DNA of 58,945 bases from Terriglobia bacterium. Lineage in GTDB: Bacteria > Acidobacteriota > Terriglobia > Bryobacterales > Bryobacteraceae. The DNA lies in NCBI GenBank assembly GCA_020073445.1, contig JAIQFE010000044.1, forward strand, positions 1 through 58,945. Direction: 5' to 3'. The position numbers and the translations under genes are program-made. Below the pieces are notes generated by a model that saw only the letters and a list, made by a program, of their open reading frames with translations, made no database searches and was not told the origin of the DNA. This document shows positions 51,570 to 58,945 of the stretch, piece by piece. Position 1 is the stretch's first letter. Every line of letters begins with the position of its first letter.

Positions 51570-52892
51570 CTAGAGATCCACTCTGCCTGTACTCGCTCCG
51601 AGCTTATCGATCTCCGCGCCGCCCAGGTGGGCGATGGACAGCAGCAGGTTCGCCGTTGGCGTATCCTTCGCGACGATGTGGCGATTGCCTTTGAGCCGAC
51701 CCTGAGCGCCACCCACCAGGACAGCGGGCGGATTGTTCCGGTCGTGGGCGTTGCCGTTGCTCATGCCGCTGCCCCAATACAGAACCGAGTGATCCAGAAT
51801 GTTACCGTCGCCCTCTTTCGTGGCCTTCAGCTTGTCGAGGAAGTCCGCGAACTTTTGGATTTGGTACGTCGCGATCTTGGCGTACTTCGCGAGCTTTTCC
51901 GGATCGTTGCCGTGATGCGAGATGGTGTGGTGTTGCTCGGGAATTCCGATGTGCCCGTACGCCCGATCGCTAGCCTCATGACCGGTCATGAACGTGAACA
52001 CGCGGCTGATGTCGCCCTGATACGCCAGGTGCATCAGGTTATAGGTAATGTTCATGTGATCGTCGAACGCATCCGGCAAGCCGATGGGAGCTTCCGGATT
52101 CCCGGTGATGGTGTTGAGGCGGCTCTCCATGCGTTCCAGCTGCTTCTCTACGTCACGAATGTTGCCCATGTACTCGTCGAGGATGGCGCGATCGGACGCG
52201 CCCAGCGAGCCTTTGAGCTTCGCGGTTTCCTCAGTCACCGAGTCGAGGAGGCTCTGCTTTTCCTTCAGGCGGGCGAAGCGCCGTTCGGTCGAATCCGTTT
52301 CGCCGAACATGCGCTCGAAGGTCACGCGCGGATTGATCCCGACCGGCAGCGGACTTTCGTCATCGCGCCAGGAGAGCGTATTGAAGAACGTGCAGGCGAA
52401 ACCGTCGCAGGCGCCGACGGCGGTACCCATGTCCTCGGTGCCGACTTCGATCGACCGCAGCGGCGTATCGCCGGCTACCTGATCGGCGATGAACTGGTCG
52501 ACGGTTTTCTTGGATTCGATCTTGCCGAAGGAGTCGCCTCTGCCGTCGCGGCGGACGGCTGGCCCGACGCCGTTCAGGAACGCTGAGCTTGCCCCGAGGT
52601 GGACCGATTCGCCCCACGGCGCTTTCATCTTGCTGACGGTCACCAGTTGATTGCGGAACTGCTCCAGCGGCTGCATCACCGGCTTGAACGCGAAGTCGCT
52701 CCCTTCCTTCTCGGGATGCCAGGTGTCGGGCCACACGCCGCACGGGAAGTAGACCGCGCCGAAGCGGAACGGCGACGTCGGTGCCGCCGAGAGGGCAGGA
52801 ATCATGGCGTCCAGGAATGGCAATGCGACCGTGGCGCCCATAGTGCCTCGCACGAACGCGCGGCGAGAAAGGTGCTTCTTCGTAATGAACAT
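51570..52892 (-). CDS. Tat-exported DUF1552 protein (module 3)
   Basis: 440 residues; AAGGAG precedes ATG 52892. Twin-arginine signal SRRAFVRGTMGATVALPFLDAMIPA. Landmarks shared with the two paralogues: FGAVYFPCGVWPD, DACDGFACTFFNTLSWRDDESPLP-like loop, DEYMGNIRDVEKQLERME, NLMHLAYQGDISRVFTFMTGHEASDRAYGHIG, HTISHHGNDPEKLAKYAKI, GNILDHSVLYWGSGMSNGNAH, LLLSIAHLGGAEIDKLG. It follows the DUF1592 gene after 2 bases and ends the operon before a strong terminator. Activity unknown. Confidence 0.88.
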   Translation of the reverse strand: MFITKKHLSRRAFVRGTMGATVALPFLDAMIPALSAAPTSPFRFGAVYFPCGVWPDTWHPEKEGSDFAFKPVMQPLEQFRNQLVTVSKMKAPWGESVHLGASSAFLNGVGPAVRRDGRGDSFGKIESKKTVDQFIADQVAGDTPLRSIEVGTEDMGTAVGACDGFACTFFNTLSWRDDESPLPVGINPRVTFERMFGETDSTERRFARLKEKQSLLDSVTEETAKLKGSLGASDRAILDEYMGNIRDVEKQLERMESRLNTITGNPEAPIGLPDAFDDHMNITYNLMHLAYQGDISRVFTFMTGHEASDRAYGHIGIPEQHHTISHHGNDPEKLAKYAKIATYQIQKFADFLDKLKATKEGDGNILDHSVLYWGSGMSNGNAHDRNNPPAVLVGGAQGRLKGNRHIVAKDTPTANLLLSIAHLGGAEIDKLGASTGRVDL

Positions 52893-52894
52893 AG

Positions 52895-55459
52895 CTACTC
52901 CTTAGTTGATTTTGCCACTTTTACGGTCTCAGCCGGCCCCTTGACGGTTTCGGCCGATTCCGGCGCTGCTTCCAACTTGGTGCGCATCTGGAAAGGTGCG
53001 CTCTCAACAATTCCCATGACGATGGTGGAGAGCCGGTAATCGTTTTGCGCGGCTTTCTTCACGATCCGGCGAACCACCGGCATATCGCTTGGCTCGAGGC
53101 CCCGGCCCAGCGCGTAGGTCAGCATCTTTTCGGTGACAACGGTCACGAAGGCGTCAGGCCGACTCTGGATTGCCTCCCGCAGCGCCACGGGACCGTTGAC
53201 CGCTGTGCCGTCCGCCAACGTGCCCGCGACGTCGAGGGGCGCGCCATCGGCGTCTTTATCGCGCCACTGCCCCACCGAGTTAAAGTTCTCAAGAGCAAAT
53301 CCGGCCGGATCGATCACACGATGGCAGCCCGCACAGGGCTGGTTCTTGCGGTGCAATTCCAGCTGCGCGCGCACTGTTTTGGCAGTCGTCGGCGCGTTCT
53401 TGTTGCTTTCCTCGAGCGAGGGGACATCCGGCGGAGGAGGGGGCGGGGGAGTGTTCAGGAAGGTGTTCAGCACATACTTCCCGCGGAACACCGGCGAGGT
53501 CCGCGTGGCGACCGAAGTCATCGACAGGATGCTCCCTTGCCCCAGCAGACCGCGGCGGTTGGGATCGGTAAGCTTCACGCGCCGGAATTGCGGGCCGTAA
53601 ACGCCCTTGATACCGTAATTTCTGGCGAGCCGCTCGTCGATGAACGTATAGTCCGCGTTCAAAAGGTCAAGCGTACTGTGGTCTGCGCGCAAAATGTACC
53701 CGAAGAAGAGTTCGGTCTCCTTCCGGAATCCTTTACGCGTGTTGTCGTCGAAATCGGGGAACAGCAGGAGGTCGGGAACCACCTTCGCCTTCAGATTGCG
53801 AAGCTGCAGCCACTGTCCCGTGAAGTTTTCGACCAGGGCATCGGTGCGTTCGTCCCCGAGCATGCGGTGCACTTGTTCGGCGAACACTGCCGGCTCCCGC
53901 AGCCGGCCGGCCGCCGCCAGGTCCAGCAGTTTCTCATCGGGGATGCTGCTCCACAAGAAGAAGGACAGGCGCGAGGCGAGCTCGATATCGCTCACCGGGT
54001 GCGCTACGCCGGCGCGGGCAGTGGCCGGATCCTTTTCGATTCGATACAGGAAGTTCGGGCTCGACAGGACGCGCGCCACACCGGCGCGGATGCCATCGTC
54101 GAAATTGCCCTTGTTGTCCCGCGACCGCTTGTAAAACGACATCGGCGCTTCAATGTCCGCGGCAGTCACAGGACGCCGGTACGCGCGGCGTGCCAGATTC
54201 GAGAGGATCTTGGTCGCGCAGGCCGTTTCGTCCAGAGTCGCACTGGTTGCGCTCGGGCTTTTCGCAGCGGGATGGCAGACAAAGAGCCGTTCCCGGCTGG
54301 GCCCTTCGCCGACGCCGCGCACGTTGTACGGGCCGTCGATCGACACGGTTCGGAGCCTCGGCAGGCCGCCGATCATATGAACTTCCTGGCTATCTCGCCG
54401 CGCCGGCTCCCACACGTCCTGCAACTGGGATGGCCGCTCCTTCCACGTGAATCCGACATCGTGAGGACCGGCGGTGACCCGCACGCGTCCTGTCATCCTC
54501 TTATCGATAACGGGCTGCGCCGCGGCCAAATCGGCCGCCTGCATCTCGTGGTCCTTGGGGCCGCCAATCGGCGCCGTATACACCTCGGTGCCATCCACGG
54601 TGATCACGAAGGTGTTCGGCGTCTCATTACCTTCCACGCCGGCGTACCCTTCCTGCACACCGCGGACGAGCCGGCCCGACAATTTATACTCGGCGTCCGC
54701 CGGAAACACGTGGCGGATCACGGTGCCGCCCACGGTACCGAGCGGCAGGCCGTCGATATATCCGTTCTGGCTGAATTCGCGGCTGATGGAATGCTCGGTC
54801 GTCCCGGGCTTCACCTTTGGATCGCCCACGGCCATCGCGGCGACGCGCTGCGCGGCCGTTACGTAACCTTCTAATAGCAGCGGCGACGTTTTGAGCGACG
54901 TCGCAATGTTGTCGAACCCGAACTCCGCGCCGTCGGTCGGCAGCAGGTCGGACACGTCGAGGTCGACGGCGAGAAGATCGCGTATCGCGTTGGCATACTC
55001 GGCGCGATTCAGACGATGGACCACGAAGCGGCCCGGCGTGCTCTTGCCTTCCCAGGCACGGTCGAGCGACGCGGCAAGCCAGCCCGTAAAGCCCGCAAAT
55101 TCGGCCTCGGTCGGACGCGGCATACCTGGAGGCGGCATCGCCCGCACACTCAGCTTCCGGATGACTCGCTCCCACGTCCCGGCATGACCCAGAAGATCGT
55201 CGAAAGCCGCCCCTTCGAGATTGACCGGACCCTCCGCAGGATTCGCCGTGCGGGCATTGTGGCAAGACACGCAGTACTTATTGACTAACGCGCGATACTT
55301 GGCTGCATCCGCGCTCGCAGTTGCGGACACCGCGGCAGAGGTCACCGGGGAAGCAGCCGGTCGGGAAGCAGTCTGCGCCACCAGCGACGCACCGATGCCC
55401 GATACGGCTAGCGCTGCCGTGACGCCGATCTTGCGAGCTGTGCTCTTCGGAATCTTCAT
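52895..55459 (-). CDS. Exported diheme DUF1592-family protein, module 3
   Basis: 854 residues. Signal IGVTAALAVSGIGASLVAQ; CVSCH at 63-67, WERVIRKLSVRAMPPPG, DUF1587 (HRLNRAEYANAIRDLLAVD), a beta-rich region with the FVITVDGTEVYTAPIGG segment, DUF1595 (YRRPVTAADIEA...SPNFLYRIE), DUF1592 (ELASRLSFFLWSSIPDEKLL), DUF1588 (TRTSPVFRGKYVLNTFLN...PCAGCHRVIDPAG) and DUF1585 (EKMLTYALGRGLEPSDMPVVRRIV). Its ATGA start overlaps the stop of the upstream ankyrin gene, so the two are translationally coupled. A periplasmic redox protein with two predicted c-haems; the substrate is unknown. Confidence 0.9.
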   Translation of the reverse strand: MKIPKSTARKIGVTAALAVSGIGASLVAQTASRPAASPVTSAAVSATASADAAKYRALVNKYCVSCHNARTANPAEGPVNLEGAAFDDLLGHAGTWERVIRKLSVRAMPPPGMPRPTEAEFAGFTGWLAASLDRAWEGKSTPGRFVVHRLNRAEYANAIRDLLAVDLDVSDLLPTDGAEFGFDNIATSLKTSPLLLEGYVTAAQRVAAMAVGDPKVKPGTTEHSISREFSQNGYIDGLPLGTVGGTVIRHVFPADAEYKLSGRLVRGVQEGYAGVEGNETPNTFVITVDGTEVYTAPIGGPKDHEMQAADLAAAQPVIDKRMTGRVRVTAGPHDVGFTWKERPSQLQDVWEPARRDSQEVHMIGGLPRLRTVSIDGPYNVRGVGEGPSRERLFVCHPAAKSPSATSATLDETACATKILSNLARRAYRRPVTAADIEAPMSFYKRSRDNKGNFDDGIRAGVARVLSSPNFLYRIEKDPATARAGVAHPVSDIELASRLSFFLWSSIPDEKLLDLAAAGRLREPAVFAEQVHRMLGDERTDALVENFTGQWLQLRNLKAKVVPDLLLFPDFDDNTRKGFRKETELFFGYILRADHSTLDLLNADYTFIDERLARNYGIKGVYGPQFRRVKLTDPNRRGLLGQGSILSMTSVATRTSPVFRGKYVLNTFLNTPPPPPPPDVPSLEESNKNAPTTAKTVRAQLELHRKNQPCAGCHRVIDPAGFALENFNSVGQWRDKDADGAPLDVAGTLADGTAVNGPVALREAIQSRPDAFVTVVTEKMLTYALGRGLEPSDMPVVRRIVKKAAQNDYRLSTIVMGIVESAPFQMRTKLEAAPESAETVKGPAETVKVAKSTKE

Positions 55460-57183
55460 GGAGCGCTCGTCACCGCCGCCTTTGGAGTATCTTTCTTTTC
55501 CTTGTCGTCGGTTACTTTCTTATCGTCAGTAACTTTCTTGTCATCCTTGGCTGGGAGCGGCGGAGGCTGTGGCGCCGGATCGTTCGGACCAAGATGCATC
55601 AGCTCCCGCAAGGCCGCGACGATCTCCTCTTTCGAATTGCGCTTCGGCTTATAAACGTCCAAATCTCCCATGTCGGCGGGGTTCGGTTTTTTAGGTGCCT
55701 CGGCCAGAAGGAGGGGCGTAAGATTGTCCTTGTTGACGGCGTCCAGCTTTGCGCCGGCGGCTACAAGCGCGCGAATCATCCCTACGTGCTCCTCTTGCAC
55801 GGCCTGGTGGAGTGGCGTCGAGCCGTCGGACGCCTTGACGTTAGGATTGGCACCGGCGGCCAGGAGCAGCTGGAGAGCCTCGAGCGGATCGCGGCTGCCA
55901 GTCTCGCGGAAGACCGGAGGACCAATGCGGGTGAACCCGGGCCCCCCGGCGATCGGTGCGCCTTGGCCACCTTTTATAGCGGCCATAAGGGGCGTTCGGC
56001 CCACGTTCGGATTCGGCCGGCCAGGTTTGCCGTCCTTAGACTTGACGTCGCTGGGGCTCCACTCGATCTTCGCGCCGTGAGCTAGCATCAGCTTCAGGAC
56101 TTCGACATCGGCCGCGGTTGCCGCGCGATAGAACGGCGAGCTGTTGATCGCCGAGCCGCAGCATAGTGTGGTCGAGTGTAACGCGCCGATGAACGGCTTG
56201 TTCACGTCTGCGCCGACGTCGAGAAGCACCTTAACCAGACCCAACGCGGTCAGGTTGTTCGGATGGTTGGGCTGCAGCCGCGAGCCGTCGTGCGCGCGCA
56301 TGTCGATCGTGGCGTCGTGCATGTCCACGGCGAAGAACAAGGCTCCGTCGTTGGGGTCGGCGCCGAGGTCGAGCAATGTTTTGGCCAGATCGAAGCGGTC
56401 ATTGACGACGGCGATGACGGTCGCGGTGGCGCCATCGGCGTTGGTCAGCTTCGGATCGGCGCCGCCGGCGATCAGGGCCCGGGCGACATCCTCGTGTCCG
56501 TTGCGAACGGCAAACATCAGTGCCGTAAAGCCGCCGGAAGGATGGTCGGCGTTCTTGCGATCCGTGAGAGTGGAGACGTGCGCCTTTTGGTTCGGATCCG
56601 CGCCTGCGGCCAGCAGCGTCTTCACCACCTCCACATGGCCTTCGGCGGACGCCCACATCAAAGCGGTCTCTTCCTGGAACTGATCCGTGGCATTGACGAA
56701 CGAGCCTTTAGAAAGCAGTAACTTGACGGCGTCCACGCGGCCGGTGCGTGCCGCAGCCATAAGCGGCGTTTCGCCCTCAGCATGCCAACGCGTCGGCTCC
56801 GCTCCCGCATCGAGCAGTGCGCGCATGACCTCTACGTCGCCGTTGCGGCTCGCCTGCAGAAGAGGCGTGACGCCGTAATGGTTCGCGGTGTCAACCACTG
56901 CGTTGGCGGCCAGAAGCGCCTTCGTCATATCCACGTTCGAGTGGTAGGCAGCCCACAAAAGCGCGGTGGATCCGTCGTTGGCGGCTATGTTGACATCCGC
57001 GTGTTCTTTGATCAGCTTGCGCACCGCGGCCAGATCGTCACCCTTGGCGGCGTCCGCCACCGCGGCTATGTTGGAAGCTGCATGCAGGAGGACGTTGGGC
57101 GTGAAGACGAGCCCAAGCAGCATTGGCAGGCACCACCGTTTGCGCCAAACATGTTTTGCAGTCGCTCTTTTCGCCGATTGCAT
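55456..57183 (-). CDS. Exported ankyrin-repeat protein (module 3)
   Basis: 575 residues; GGGAGGAG precedes ATG 57183. Signal WCLPMLLGLVFTPNVLLHA. About eleven ankyrin repeats from DLAAVRKLIKEHADVNIAANDG to IRALVAAGAKLDAVNK, with typical TALMWASAEGHVEVVKTLLAAGAD units. An insert at about 360-430 contains SALHSTTLCCGSAINSS-like cysteines and a Gly/Pro-rich stretch. The C-terminal tail is highly charged and repetitive (KDDKKVTDDKKVTDDKEKK). It heads the operon and is coupled to DUF1592 by a 4-base overlap, whereas in modules 1 and 2 the ankyrin gene is last. Presumed periplasmic scaffold. Confidence 0.86.
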   Translation of the reverse strand: MQSAKRATAKHVWRKRWCLPMLLGLVFTPNVLLHAASNIAAVADAAKGDDLAAVRKLIKEHADVNIAANDGSTALLWAAYHSNVDMTKALLAANAVVDTANHYGVTPLLQASRNGDVEVMRALLDAGAEPTRWHAEGETPLMAAARTGRVDAVKLLLSKGSFVNATDQFQEETALMWASAEGHVEVVKTLLAAGADPNQKAHVSTLTDRKNADHPSGGFTALMFAVRNGHEDVARALIAGGADPKLTNADGATATVIAVVNDRFDLAKTLLDLGADPNDGALFFAVDMHDATIDMRAHDGSRLQPNHPNNLTALGLVKVLLDVGADVNKPFIGALHSTTLCCGSAINSSPFYRAATAADVEVLKLMLAHGAKIEWSPSDVKSKDGKPGRPNPNVGRTPLMAAIKGGQGAPIAGGPGFTRIGPPVFRETGSRDPLEALQLLLAAGANPNVKASDGSTPLHQAVQEEHVGMIRALVAAGAKLDAVNKDNLTPLLLAEAPKKPNPADMGDLDVYKPKRNSKEEIVAALRELMHLGPNDPAPQPPPLPAKDDKKVTDDKKVTDDKEKKDTPKAAVTSAP

Positions 57184-57262
57184 CGCTACTCCTCCCTATT
57201 CGCTTGCACAATAAAGATATATCGCGGAGACGAGCAGTGCAAGGCCCACCCGTCCTGGGCTT

Positions 57263-57293
57263 CCATCGGGTGGTTCGGGGGACTCCCCGATGG
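57263..57293. promoter_or_regulatory. Inverted repeat upstream of the module 3 operon
   Basis: Perfect 8-base arms CCATCGGG (57263-57270) and CCCGATGG (57286-57293) around a 15-base centre, between the DUF6152 stop and the ankyrin start. No T-run follows in either direction; it could be an operator for module 3 or a 3' hairpin of the DUF6152 transcript. Confidence 0.35.
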
Positions 57294-57334
57294 CTACAAA
57301 ACGGTAACAATGCGGGGCGGAGGCCCGCGGCGTC

Positions 57335-57742
57335 TTACTTGTCGGAAATCGGCGGGGTCATGCCCAGTACTTCCCCGTCCGGCCGCTGAGCGGACTGGAA
57401 GCTGCCGCCCTTGTCCCCATTCTTCAGAGGATGGATCGTAATGGAGAGCTTGTCGCCAACCTTTATAGTGTTTCTCGTCCAGCCGCGACGCTCCAGGTAA
57501 TTAGGGCTCATTCCCTCGATACCCCAGGTCTCCACGACGCCCTGCTCGTTCGCCACGTCGATCCAGATCCAAGTATGCGGGTTGGTCCAGTCCATCTTCT
57601 TTATAGTTCCGGTGATGACCCTCGTGCCGGCCATCTCGAACGCCGAGTAGGAATGGTGCGCCAGGGCCAGGCCGGTTCCGCCAACCACAACGAGCCCTGC
57701 CAGAATGATCGTCCGTCTGACTGCCGCTGTTATGTTTCTCAT
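57335..57742 (-). CDS. DUF6152-family exported small protein
   Basis: 135 residues; AAAGG precedes ATG 57742. Signal RTIILAGLVVVGGTGLALA, then AHHSYSAFEMAG, VITGTIKKMDWTNPHTWIWIDVAN, GIEGMSPNYLERRGWTRN, GDKLSITIHPLKNGDKGG. The double histidine at the mature N-terminus and WTNPH are the family hallmarks and may bind a metal. It follows a PDxSGxW gene by 38 bases on the same strand, the same two families as at 40.4-42.6 kb but in the opposite order. Confidence 0.85.
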   Translation of the reverse strand: MRNITAAVRRTIILAGLVVVGGTGLALAHHSYSAFEMAGTRVITGTIKKMDWTNPHTWIWIDVANEQGVVETWGIEGMSPNYLERRGWTRNTIKVGDKLSITIHPLKNGDKGGSFQSAQRPDGEVLGMTPPISDK

Positions 57743-57780
57743 AGTCGCCTTTCTCTAAGATGGATTCGACATTTGCCAGG

Positions 57781-58635
57781 CTATTTCGCCGACGAAAGAG
57801 GATTGCTCAGCTTGACGCCTGCGCTTCCTTTGTCGTCGACGAAGTTCCGATTGTTCTCCTCGCAGATGTATTCTGCAATGGTCCAAGTGCGATGCCTCGC
57901 CAGAGTTCGCGCGCCCATCGAGTAGGGCGCCGTAAATGCCTCGGGATCGATGAGGGTCGTCTCGACGGTCATGGTGTCGGGACCGGTAAGCCGAAAGCGC
58001 TCGACGACTTTCAGTTTGTCGCTATAGGGAAACGTAAGCCCGCGCGGAACCTGTGCCAGGCCGACGGTTTCCACGACCAGCGTGTCGTCCTCCCAGTGGC
58101 CGACAGAAGTGCCGTAAAAAAGCGGGTCGGGGTCCGCGGGCAATGGGCGCCCATCGGTATAGATGTGACGAACCTGAGTGTATGCCTCGATGACGATGGT
58201 CACCTTGCCCGGCGTGAGCAGGAATTCCATCGGGTACGGCTGATTCATAATCGCGGGAAGGCCGGGAGGCAGACAGTTGGCCGCCTGAGCGTCGTCCGCA
58301 GGGTTGGTTCCCCGCGCCTGGGCTTTGGCCGTGTATGCCGGCGTGAGAGACGGTCCACCGCCTCGACCACGTCCGCCGCCGGCCGGGGCTCCCGCGCGTC
58401 CACCTTTGGCAGCATCACCGCGTCCACCTGGGGCAGGAGTCGCGGCCGCCGCACGTCCTCCACCGCCACCGCCTAGGCCGACCTCCCATACGCCCGTGAA
58501 GTCAGGAAGTTTCGCCAGCGAAGCCCAGTCGGCGGCAGTCGGCGCCTTTCTGGTGACGCTTTGGGCGCTGCCGGTCGGACCGAAGATGAGCGAGGCGGTT
58601 ACAAATCCAAAGAGTGTATAGGTAGTCCGGTCCAT
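57781..58635 (-). CDS. Secreted PDxSGxW-family protein
   Basis: 284 residues; GAGGGAAG precedes ATG 58635. Signal TLFGFVTASLIFGPTGSAQS, then LAKLPDFTGVWEVG and a Gly/Ala/Arg-rich linker (about 55-95). Core: NCLPPGLPAIMNQPYPMEFLLTPGKV, YTQVRHIYTDGRPLP, TSVGHWEDDTLVVETVGLAQ, DKLKVVERFRLTGPDTMTVETTLI, DPEAFTAPY and EYICEENNRN. In this family the usual PHS stretch is replaced by a shorter loop here. Probably cotranscribed with the DUF6152 gene downstream. Function unknown. Confidence 0.8.
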   Translation of the reverse strand: MDRTTYTLFGFVTASLIFGPTGSAQSVTRKAPTAADWASLAKLPDFTGVWEVGLGGGGGGRAAAATPAPGGRGDAAKGGRAGAPAGGGRGRGGGPSLTPAYTAKAQARGTNPADDAQAANCLPPGLPAIMNQPYPMEFLLTPGKVTIVIEAYTQVRHIYTDGRPLPADPDPLFYGTSVGHWEDDTLVVETVGLAQVPRGLTFPYSDKLKVVERFRLTGPDTMTVETTLIDPEAFTAPYSMGARTLARHRTWTIAEYICEENNRNFVDDKGSAGVKLSNPLSSAK

Positions 58636-58945
58636 TTAACTTCCCTCACGAGCCAGCCAGTAAAACGTCGATTGATTCTATCCGAACTGCCTCGCGACCA
58701 CAACCCGTCGTGATGAGGGCTGTCGTCGTGAGGGCGTGTCGTTAGCTTTTGTAGTTGTCCGGTTTTATTGACACGTTAGTTGTCCGGTCTGGTAATCATG
58801 CTACCCTCTTCGCCTTTGACTGGGAGAGAGAGGATTCATCGTCGTCGAGGCGGTGGAAAAGTGGGTCCGCTTCGGATCCAAGCTGCGGTGGGAAACCGGT
58901 GCGTGGTTTTCCACGGCAGCGTCTTTTCCACGGCCCACCACGTGA
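58636..58945. mobile_element. Right-edge non-coding stretch with a possible insertion-sequence end
   Basis: No gene is evident. TAGTTGTCCGGT occurs twice, at 58752-58763 and 58777-58788, around a TTTATTGACA segment. Several GTGGAAAAG/TTTTCCAC inverted motifs follow (from about 58853). Repeated TGTCCGGT-type ends and such motifs are typical of termini of IS21/IS481-like elements, but no transposase is in the window, so this is tentative. Confidence 0.3.

Noticed and set aside
53045-54874. A 609-codon open frame on the plus strand opposite DUF1592 of module 3
   Set aside because: Composition is rich in Arg/His/Gly as in other antisense shadows, and the minus strand encodes a full multi-domain protein.

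Overview
The window looks like chromosomal DNA of a soil acidobacterium of the Solibacter/Bryobacter type (Acidobacteriota, Bryobacterales). This rests on a TIGR03435-family secreted protein (a family named from Candidatus Solibacter), three DUF1592/DUF1552 gene pairs, several secreted proteins with a PDxSGxW motif, many exported PQQ-type beta-propellers, and high G+C DNA. No rRNA, tRNA, CRISPR array or complete insertion sequence was seen. The last ~200 bases carry a repeat pair that may be one end of an insertion sequence.

Layout: 0.2-9.4 kb holds a GntR/FCD regulator, a secreted PDxSGxW protein, a secreted metallo-beta-lactamase-fold protein, a PQQ dehydrogenase, and an operon of a heterodimeric ABC exporter plus its TetR regulator with a clear operator. 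9.4-12.2 kb has a membrane/cytochrome fusion and a large secreted unknown. 12.2-18.7 kb is DUF1592/DUF1552 module 1 (with a metallo-hydrolase and an ankyrin protein). 18.7-23.7 kb has TIGR03435, a PDxSGxW protein, a quinone-oxidoreductase-like enzyme and a PQQ alcohol-dehydrogenase-like protein. 23.8-28.7 kb is module 2. 28.8-31.9 kb has a DoxX-like membrane protein, a secreted DUF8021-like protein and a lower-G+C pair, DUF5131 and TcmP. 31.9-40.3 kb has a four-gene quinohaemoprotein operon, a sugar dehydrogenase and a cluster of small membrane proteins sharing one fold. 40.4-51.3 kb has PDxSGxW/DUF6152 genes, an esterase, two more quinoproteins, a secreted VOC protein, a cytochrome c and a DUF5671 membrane protein. 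51.5-57.2 kb is module 3, and 57.3-58.6 kb another DUF6152/PDxSGxW pair.

Almost every product carries a Sec or Tat signal, so the region encodes a periplasmic or outer-surface oxidative apparatus: quinoproteins, c-type cytochromes, and families of unknown function that recur beside them. The best candidate for an undescribed system is the thrice-repeated module of a diheme DUF1592 protein, a Tat-exported DUF1552 protein and an exported ankyrin protein, which occurs in three gene orders and is partly translationally coupled. Secondary candidates are the DUF6152/PDxSGxW pairing (one copy apparently decayed), the six-copy histidine-containing membrane family, the TcmP-DUF5131 pair, and several operator-like palindromes and tandem repeats at promoters.

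Functional assignments were made by eye from conserved motifs; no database search was possible.
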